A DNA stretch of 11,234 nucleotides from JAJKJG01 sp036386395 (GTDB lineage Bacteria; Pseudomonadota; Alphaproteobacteria; Rhizobiales; Beijerinckiaceae), in NCBI GenBank assembly GCA_036386395.1, contig DASVVU010000100.1, positions 1-11,234 on the forward strand, given 5' to 3'. The notes beneath the pieces are model-generated. The model saw only the letters and a program-made list of their open reading frames with translations. It was not told the DNA's origin and ran no database searches. How positions within the stretch are numbered: the stretch's first letter is position 1; each line of letters begins with the position of its first letter. Of this stretch, positions 7,387 to 11,234 are shown in pieces. The position numbers and the translations under genes were made by a program.

Positions 7387-7488
7387 CTCGCCCGTGCAAC
7401 GTTGCACGGGCCCATGGAACGCATTCCATGGCGGCGTTCCAACACGCTTGCATGATGCGGCGAGGGCCATCCACCACCGATCTTGATG
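7387..7488 (+). repeat. Palindromic composite repeat, copy A
   Basis: This stretch matches the reverse complement of 11086-11187. Over the first 71 bp (7387-7457 against 11187-11117) I count 8 substitutions and 2 one-base gaps. The rest aligns more loosely but keeps an ATCCAYCACCG block and a final GATG at the same distance. It contains a 22-bp perfect palindrome (7390-7411), then an imperfect one with arms CCATGGAA/TTCCATGG (7412-7431) and a GCCATC/GATGGC pair (7466-7471 and 7485-7490). No coding signal. Strand is arbitrary: + for this copy. Confidence 0.75.
7390..7411. repeat. 22-bp perfect palindrome
   Basis: The arm GCCCGTGCAAC (7390-7400) is followed directly by its exact reverse complement GTTGCACGGGC (7401-7411). 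It lies 108 bp upstream of the dioxygenase start, inside repeat copy A. The counterpart in copy B keeps only part of the symmetry (GTGGAACGTTGCAC, 11167-11180). It could be a protein-binding site or a cruciform-forming core of the repeat. Confidence 0.8.
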
Positions 7489-7519
7489 GCTGCCGACGTC
7501 GCCGAAAGGGAGGGCGAAC

Positions 7520-8170
7520 ATGGACCTGATCGTCACGCCGGCCATGGGCCGCCGCCGCTTCCTCGTCGGCGGGATCGCCGCCGCGGGCGGGTTCGTCCTG
7601 CCGGCGGGCGCGCGGGCGCAAGGCGGGCTCGTCGCGACGCCGCGGCAGTCGATGGGGCCGTTCTACCCGGTGAAGTTCCCTCCCGACGTCGACGGCGACC
7701 TCGTGGTGCTGCGCGGCAGCGCCGCGAAGGCCGAGGGCGTCGTGACCCACGTCATGGGCCGGGTGCTCGGTCTCGACGGCAGGCCGGTTCCGGGCGCGAG
7801 CGTCGAGATCTGGCAGTGCGACGCCCGCGGACGCTACCTCCACCCGGACGACACCGGCCCGCGCGACGCCGCCTTCCAGGGCTACGGCCGGGTCGTCTCA
7901 GGGCCGGACGGCGCCTACCGCTTCCGCACCATCCGCCCGGTGCCCTATCCGGGGCGCACGCCGCACATCCACTTCGCCGTCGAGGCGCCCGGCCGGCGCG
8001 GGCTCGTGACCCAGATGTACGTCGCGGGCGAGCCCGGAAACGAGCGCGACGGGCTCTACCGCTCGATCCGCGACCCGCGCCAGCGCGCCGCCGTGACGGT
8101 GCGCCTCGATCCGGCGAACGGCCTCGAGGACGGGGCGCTCGCGGGCGCCTTCGACCTCGTGCTCGCCTGA
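7520..8170 (+). CDS. Tat-exported intradiol ring-cleavage dioxygenase
   Basis: Non-haem Fe(III) dioxygenase of the protocatechuate 3,4-/catechol 1,2-dioxygenase fold, expected to open a catecholic ring between its two hydroxyls. All four iron ligands are visible: Y106 (GRYLHP), Y143 (PVPYPGR), H149 and H151 (PHIHF). Other family segments are GPFYP (46-50), VEIWQCDARG (95-104) and PDGAYRFRTIRP (129-140). The N terminus is a twin-arginine signal: GRRRFLVGG (10-18), a hydrophobic stretch, then ARAQ with likely cleavage near residue 33-34. The enzyme should therefore fold with iron in the cytoplasm and work in the periplasm or as a lipid-free exported protein, unlike PcaGH. The ATG at 7520 has AGGGAGGG 5 nt upstream; ATG at 7544 lacks one. 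At 216 aa it is a single-subunit form. No other aromatic-degradation genes are nearby, so its substrate is unknown. It is the first of three rightward genes, but large gaps argue against a tight operon. Confidence 0.9.
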   Translation: MDLIVTPAMGRRRFLVGGIAAAGGFVLPAGARAQGGLVATPRQSMGPFYPVKFPPDVDGDLVVLRGSAAKAEGVVTHVMGRVLGLDGRPVPGASVEIWQCDARGRYLHPDDTGPRDAAFQGYGRVVSGPDGAYRFRTIRPVPYPGRTPHIHFAVEAPGRRGLVTQMYVAGEPGNERDGLYRSIRDPRQRAAVTVRLDPANGLEDGALAGAFDLVLA

Positions 8171-8358
8171 GCCGGTTTTCGCCCGGCATGGTTGACGCCG
8201 GCGGGCCGTCGCGGAGGCGGCGTAACCTCCGGTTTACGCTTCCTGCCGATTCCGGCGCCGGAACGGCCGAAGCCCCGCGCCCGAGCCGCGATTCGATGGC
8301 AGGGTGATCCCGACGGCCGCGCCCGGGCGGCCCTTCGGAACCGTCAGGCCGGCGTTCG

Positions 8359-9147
8359 ATGGCCCAATCCCCCGCCGATCCCCTTGCGCTCCCGGCGGCG
8401 CCGGAGCCGTCCGTCCGGCCGCGCAAGCGCCCGCCGCTGTTCCGGCTGCGGACCGCGCTCGGCGCGGCGGCGGCCGTCCTCTGCCTCGCGCTCCTCGCCC
8501 GGGAGGGCGGCCCGGAGGAAGCGCCCGCGCCGCGGCGGGTCGCGCCCGCGGTCCTCGTCGCGCCGCCAGCCCAATGGCAGCCGCTCCCGGATGCGAAGCC
8601 GCGCTTTACCGTCGATGCCCCCGAGCTCAAGGCCCTGCCCCGCGGCTTCGGGGCGCGGCTGCGGGCCGGCGGCGGGCGCGAGGACAAGATCGTCCACGGG
8701 ACGTTCGAGAGCGAGGACGCCTATCTGCGTCTCGCCGTGTTCCGCGGGCCTGCCGAGGCGGAAAGGAGCTTCTTCATCGATCTCGCCCGCCGGGCCGGCG
8801 AGGCCGGCCTCGGGATCCTGCGCACGGGGCGCCCTTCGAGCATCGCGACGAAGCTCGGGACGCTGGAGACGACGGAGGCGGTGCTGGCCGACGCCTTCGC
8901 GCGCCCGTGCCGGGCCTTCCGGCTGCGGCACGAGGCCGGCCTCTCGCTCCACGGCTGGCACTGCGCCGCAGGCGGCCCCACCGTGGGCGAGGCGCCGGCG
9001 CCCGCCGAGACCGCGTGCCTCATCGACCGGATCGCCCTCCTGCCCGCGGCCGAGGACGCGGATCTCAGGGCCCTCTTCGGGCAAGCCGAGAAGCGCCGGG
9101 AGAGCTGCCCGCCGCGCCCTCAGGAGGCGAAGCGCCGGAGTTCCTGA
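8359..9147 (+). CDS. Membrane-anchored protein of unknown function (262 aa)
   Basis: I do not recognise a family. The N terminus is a Pro/Arg-rich cytoplasmic-looking segment (1-30, ending RKRPPLFRLR), then one hydrophobic helix (about 31-47, TALGAAAAVLCLALLAR). A Pro/Ala linker leads to a soluble domain of about 200 residues on the far side. This fits a signal-anchor protein exposed to the periplasm. The domain has a mixed alpha/beta look (FTVDAPEL, IVHGTFESEDAYLRLAVF, ERSFFIDLARRAGEAGLGIL) and four cysteines (C184, C202, C220, C250) that could form disulphides. It ends in a basic tail (KRRSS). Start ATG 8359 has only a weak AGG upstream. It is 188 bp after the dioxygenase gene. The upstream gap contains an imperfect hairpin (8220-8239). 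Composition and reading frame are like the neighbours, so the gene is probably real. Confidence 0.7.
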   Translation: MAQSPADPLALPAAPEPSVRPRKRPPLFRLRTALGAAAAVLCLALLAREGGPEEAPAPRRVAPAVLVAPPAQWQPLPDAKPRFTVDAPELKALPRGFGARLRAGGGREDKIVHGTFESEDAYLRLAVFRGPAEAERSFFIDLARRAGEAGLGILRTGRPSSIATKLGTLETTEAVLADAFARPCRAFRLRHEAGLSLHGWHCAAGGPTVGEAPAPAETACLIDRIALLPAAEDADLRALFGQAEKRRESCPPRPQEAKRRSS

Positions 9148-9250
9148 CCGGCGCGCGGGCCGTTTACCGCTCCGGAACTTTTAATCGGGCGGCGCCTTTC
9201 CTTCCCGTGAAACGTGCTAGCTTGGCCGCACTCGATCCATGAGGTTTCCC

Positions 9251-9580
9251 ATGCGCCGTCTCGCCGCCTTCGCCGCTCTCGGTCTCGCCGCCCTCTCGGC
9301 CATGCCCGCCGAGGCGCAGACCCGGACGCTCCGCCGCAACGGCGAGGGGCTGATCCTCAACGTCCGCCCGCGCAGCTACCTCGACGCCGGCAACGTCGTG
9401 CCGGTCGGCTCGATGAACTACCCGACGAGCGGCCACGGCCAGACCGTCTCCTACCTCAACCTGCCGCCCTACGTCGGCCAGCGCGAGCGCTTCGGCGCGA
9501 GCGTGCTGCCCGACCCTGTGTCGAACGGCCCCTATCCGGGGCCGAACAGCCGCAACCCGTTCAGCGGCATCGGCTACTGA
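9251..9580 (+). CDS. Small secreted protein of unknown function (109 aa)
   Basis: Sec-type signal peptide MRRLAAFAALGLAALSAMPAEA with likely cleavage before Q23 (AEA-QT), then a mature chain of about 87 residues. The mature part is rich in Asn, Gly, Pro, Tyr and Arg, has no cysteine and ends YPGPNSRNPFSGIGY. I know no named domain. I prefer the ATG at 9251 because GAGG (9241-9244) sits 6 nt upstream. An in-frame ATG at 9239 would add four residues (MRFP) but has no Shine-Dalgarno and overlaps that motif. Expected location is the periplasm or outside the cell. The gene follows the membrane protein by about 100 bp and converges on the DUF1127 gene, with a hairpin between them. Clear export signal and good start make it credible despite its size. 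Confidence 0.72.
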   Translation: MRRLAAFAALGLAALSAMPAEAQTRTLRRNGEGLILNVRPRSYLDAGNVVPVGSMNYPTSGHGQTVSYLNLPPYVGQRERFGASVLPDPVSNGPYPGPNSRNPFSGIGY

Positions 9581-9588
9581 GGACTTCA

Positions 9589-9616
9589 CCTCTCCCCCGC
9601 TCGCCGCAGGGAGAGG
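9589..9616 (+). terminator. Hairpin between convergent genes
   Basis: CCTCTCCC (9589-9596) and GGGAGAGG (9609-9616) pair over 8 bp around a 12-nt loop, followed by GTTTC. It begins 8 bp after the stop codon of the small secreted protein and ends 24 bp before the 3' end of the DUF1127 gene. The T-tail is short, so termination is likely but not certain. A related hairpin lies at 11212-11231. Confidence 0.5.
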
Positions 9617-9640
9617 GTTTCACGGCGGGCCGGAAAGCGG

Positions 9641-9964
9641 TCAGACGCAGCAGGCGTGCTTCGGCGCGAGGCGCGGTCCGGTCACGGCAGCCGGGCGAGG
9701 CCGATCGCGGCGCTCCACCCGTCGAACGGACAGGACCTTGGACGGATCCTTGTGCAGGGGCTCGAGCAGCGCGCCCTCGACGTCGGCCCGCAGAAGGCCG
9801 ATGTCTTTGAGCGAGCGGTCGTCGAGGTCGGCGAGACGCAGGACCTCGCGCCGGTGCCGCAGGGCCTTCAGCACCGCCCCCGACTGCCGCACGATCCCCA
9901 GCGCCGCGCGGAGCAGCCCCATCCCGGCGTCGACGGGAGTGTATGGGAAAATCTTGACAGACAT
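9641..9964 (-). CDS. DUF1127 domain protein (107 aa)
   Basis: Contains a DUF1127 (YjiS-like) domain at about 36-73: RHRREVLRLADLDDRSLKDIGLLRADVEGAL. This is the small Arg-rich motif of alphaproteobacterial proteins, some of which bind RNA and affect small-RNA turnover and phosphate or carbon responses. A hydrophobic/amphipathic segment (about 13-33) precedes it. A basic tail follows, ending in KHACCV with two adjacent cysteines. At 107 aa it is longer than the minimal ~45-aa forms and like the 70-100 aa group. ATG at 9962-9964 has AGGAG 6 nt upstream (plus strand 9971-9975). It is divergent from a LysR regulator across 147 bp with a LysR-type box, so it is probably that regulator's target. 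The biological role here is unknown. Confidence 0.88.
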   Translation of the reverse strand: MSVKIFPYTPVDAGMGLLRAALGIVRQSGAVLKALRHRREVLRLADLDDRSLKDIGLLRADVEGALLEPLHKDPSKVLSVRRVERRDRPRPAAVTGPRLAPKHACCV

Positions 9965-10072
9965 GGCGGTCTCCTGTAAGATCGCAAGTGACGGAAGCAG
10001 AGGCTCCGATCAGCATTTTTTCGACAATTCAGGTGTAATCCGCCAAAGTGCATGACAAAAGCGAATGATTGA

Positions 10073-10099
10073 GATATGACATATCACGCACATTGATAT
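10073..10099. promoter_or_regulatory. LysR-type operator with T-N11-A core
   Basis: Two overlapping dyads lie here. GATATG-A-CATATC (10073-10085) is perfect. ATATCA (10081-10086), 7 nt, TGATAT (10094-10099) is an interrupted dyad whose centre contains T10084-N11-A10096, the classical LysR-family motif. The site is 12 bp from the LysR start and about 110 bp from the DUF1127 start. That position fits autorepression plus control of the divergent gene. Confidence 0.62.
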
Positions 10100-10111
10100 T
10101 GAGTCTGCGCC

Positions 10112-11005
10112 ATGCACCTCCTCGACATCGACCAGCTCCGCACCTTCGTGGCGATCGCCGACACCGGGTCGTTCACCCGCGCCGCGGACGTGGTGCACAA
10201 GACGCAGAGCGCCGTCTCGATGCAGATGAAGCGCCTCGAGGAGCGCATCGGCCGCGCCGTCTTCGAGCGCGACGGGCGCGCCTCGCGCCTGACGGAAGAT
10301 GGCGAGCGCCTCCTCGACTACGCGCGCCGCATCGTGCGCCTCAACTCGGAGTGCGTCGCCTCCTTCGACGAGGCCGACCTCGTCGGCCGCGTCCGCCTCG
10401 GCCTCCCCGACGACTACGCCGAGTGCTACCTCCCCGAGATCCTCGCGCGCTTCTCGCGCCAGAACCCCCGCGCCGAGGTCACGGTCTCCTGCGAGCCGAC
10501 CCCGAACCTCATCGAGCGCGTCCACGCCGGCGACCTCGACCTCGCGATCATTACCCACGTCGACCGCCGCGGCCCCTCCGAGATCGTGCGCCTCGAGCAG
10601 CTCCTGTGGGTGACCTCCGCCCGCCACGCCGTGCACGAGGAGACGCCCGTGCCCCTGGCGCTTGGCCGCCCGACCTGCGACTGGCGCCAGAGCGCCACCG
10701 AGGCCCTCGAGGGCATCGGCCGCGCCTTCCGGGTGCTGTTCGTGAGCTGGCACTCGACCGCGGTCGGCGCCGCCGTCAACGCCGGACTCGCGGTCTCGGT
10801 CCTGCCCGAGAGCGCCGTGCGCTCCGGCATGCGCATCCTCGGCCCCTCCGACGGCTTCCCGGCCCTGCCCTCGTGCAAGATCGGCCTCGTCCGCAGCCGC
10901 CGCGAGGAGAATCCCCTGGCCGACGCGCTTGCCCTCCAGATCCGCCAGAGCCTCGACAACCTCGGCTCCGCCCGCCCCGCCCCGATGGCCGAGGCGGCGG
11001 AGTAG
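10112..11005 (+). CDS. LysR-family transcriptional regulator
   Basis: The 297 aa match the family's usual length. The winged helix-turn-helix occupies about 4-63 (LDIDQLRTFVAIADTGSFTR, then QSAVSMQMKRLEERIG as recognition helix at 32-47, and RLTEDGERLLDYARRI). A linker leads to a periplasmic-binding-like effector domain from about 91 (VGRVRLGLPDDYAECYLPEI) to about 280. The DNA it binds is probably the dyad just upstream (10073-10099). The start is ATG 10112; its Shine-Dalgarno is weak (TTGAG). Divergence from the DUF1127 gene is a recurrent layout in Hyphomicrobiales and suggests that gene is a target. The effector is not evident: no metabolic enzyme gene is adjacent. C81, C106, C127 and others are present, but no redox pair stands out. 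The tail APMAEAAE is Ala-rich and probably disordered. Confidence 0.93.
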   Translation: MHLLDIDQLRTFVAIADTGSFTRAADVVHKTQSAVSMQMKRLEERIGRAVFERDGRASRLTEDGERLLDYARRIVRLNSECVASFDEADLVGRVRLGLPDDYAECYLPEILARFSRQNPRAEVTVSCEPTPNLIERVHAGDLDLAIITHVDRRGPSEIVRLEQLLWVTSARHAVHEETPVPLALGRPTCDWRQSATEALEGIGRAFRVLFVSWHSTAVGAAVNAGLAVSVLPESAVRSGMRILGPSDGFPALPSCKIGLVRSRREENPLADALALQIRQSLDNLGSARPAPMAEAAE

Positions 11006-11026
11006 GGCCGGCTCCGCCGGGGCGGG

Positions 11027-11136
11027 CCATCACGGCCGGTGATGGAAGGCCCTTGAAGCCCACGCGCCGGTGATGTCCGGCCCGTCATCGCATCCGGTGA
11101 TGGATCGCGCCCGCGCCATCGTGCACGCGTGATGGA
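11027..11136. repeat. Four-fold GTGATG array with hairpins after the LysR gene
   Basis: GTGATG begins at 11039, 11070, 11097 and 11129, giving spacings of 31, 27 and 32 bp. The first copy is the right arm of a perfect hairpin, CCATCAC (11027-11033) with GTGATGG (11039-11045). The others pair loosely with nearby CATC (11086-11089, 11117-11120). The first hairpin begins 22 bp past the LysR stop codon and could shape its 3' end, but no T-run follows. The distal two units belong to repeat copy B. Confidence 0.55.
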
Positions 11137-11187
11137 ACGCCGCCCGTGGAACGCGTTCCATGGCCCGTGGAACGTTGCACGAACGAG
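11086..11187 (-). repeat. Palindromic composite repeat, copy B (inverted relative to copy A)
   Basis: The reverse complement of this stretch aligns with 7387-7488 over equal length. The best part is 11117-11187. It contains a 14-bp perfect palindrome TGGAACGCGTTCCA (11148-11161) and GTGGAACGTTGCAC (11167-11180), matching the two palindromes of copy A in reversed order as expected for an inverted copy. It lies downstream of the LysR gene with no coding signal. Confidence 0.75.
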
Positions 11188-11211
11188 TGAAGGCGCCGGC
11201 CGGCGCGTGCT

Positions 11212-11231
11212 CCCTCCCCTTGCGGGGAGGG
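11212..11231. repeat. Perfect 8-bp hairpin at the window edge
   Basis: CCCTCCCC (11212-11219) and GGGGAGGG (11224-11231) enclose the loop TTGC. The sequence is similar in kind to the hairpin at 9589-9616. This style is frequent between genes of GC-rich Hyphomicrobiales. The element may continue beyond the window, so its role and neighbour are unseen. Confidence 0.55.
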
Positions 11232-11234
11232 CCG

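Larger units (their letters stand above)
7061..7519. other. 459-bp spacer between divergent asd and dioxygenase genes
   Basis: I see no credible gene here: frames crossing the spacer lack a Shine-Dalgarno or recognisable protein. The left end holds the asd leader. A short perfect hairpin GCGACC/GGT/GGTCGC lies at 7164-7178. The right part (7387-7488) is one copy of a palindrome-rich repeat that recurs near the window end. The last 15 bp carry the dioxygenase ribosome site AGGGAGGG (7507-7514). An untranslated regulatory RNA in 7180-7390 cannot be excluded, but nothing specific supports one. Confidence 0.6.

Noticed and set aside
6787..7545. A 252-codon minus-strand frame spanning the asd-dioxygenase spacer
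   Set aside because: It overlaps asd in another frame, has no ribosome site or recognisable domain, and runs through the palindromic repeat.
8171..8187. GCCGG/CCGGC hairpin as terminator of the dioxygenase gene
   Set aside because: Only 5 bp of stem with a 7-nt loop and no following T-run; chance pairing is likely in this GC-rich DNA.
9641..9658. CaaX-like end (ACCV) on the DUF1127 protein as a lipidation signal
   Set aside because: Protein prenylation of this type is not expected in bacteria; the cysteine pair is noted but given no function.
10053..10058. TTGTCA on the minus strand as -35 box for the DUF1127 gene
   Set aside because: The best -10 partner (TACACC, 10032-10037) is weak and at 15-bp spacing, so I do not call a promoter.
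11027..11187. CRISPR-like array suggested by repeated GTGATG words
   Set aside because: The units are only 6-9 bp, spacing is uneven, there are no uniform spacers and no cas genes nearby.

Overview
The window is ordinary, gene-dense chromosome from a very GC-rich alphaproteobacterium, probably of the order Hyphomicrobiales (Methylobacteriaceae- or Salinarimonas-like; the genus is inferred). The evidence is a textbook SciP protein with a CtrA-type box in front of it, a DUF882 protein with PLPPRRP-like tail motifs, a DUF1127 gene divergent from a LysR regulator, and intergenic hairpin repeats of the kind common in this order. I see no phage, transposase, integrase, CRISPR array, tRNA or rRNA.

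Layout. 55-1848 (-) is a DmdC-type acyl-CoA dehydrogenase, and 2095-2370 (+) is the divergent cell-cycle regulator sciP. Their 246-bp spacer holds a 34-bp palindrome on the dehydrogenase side and a TTAG-N7-TTAA CtrA-type box on the sciP side. A rho-independent terminator follows sciP. 2622-4118 (+) encodes an exported DUF882/M15-type peptidoglycan hydrolase-like protein. It converges on an IlvD/Edd sugar-acid-type dehydratase (4236-5939, -), and a double hairpin repeat (4133-4225) sits between them. Upstream of the dehydratase, on the same strand, is aspartate-semialdehyde dehydrogenase (asd, 6026-7060). A 459-bp spacer follows. Then come three + strand genes: a predicted Tat-exported intradiol dioxygenase (7520-8170), a membrane-anchored protein of unknown function (8359-9147) and a small secreted protein (9251-9580). 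A DUF1127 protein (9641-9964, -) is divergent from a LysR-type regulator (10112-11005, +). The last 229 bp are rich in palindromes.

How the genes work together. asd supplies the aspartate-family branch (lysine/DAP, threonine, methionine). The adjacent dehydratase is more like sugar-acid dehydratases than biosynthetic IlvD, so it is probably not part of branched-chain synthesis. The LysR/DUF1127 pair looks like a regulator with its divergent target, with a good LysR-type box between them. The remaining genes look functionally independent.

The most interesting signals are non-coding. The first is a pair of about 102-bp sequences in opposite orientation (7387-7488 and 11086-11187), about 86% identical over their best 71 bp and built from nested palindromes. 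The second is the 34-bp operator-like palindrome before the acyl-CoA dehydrogenase. The third is the convergent-gene hairpin pair, whose arms differ only by a compensatory base-pair swap. I found no clear new multi-gene system.
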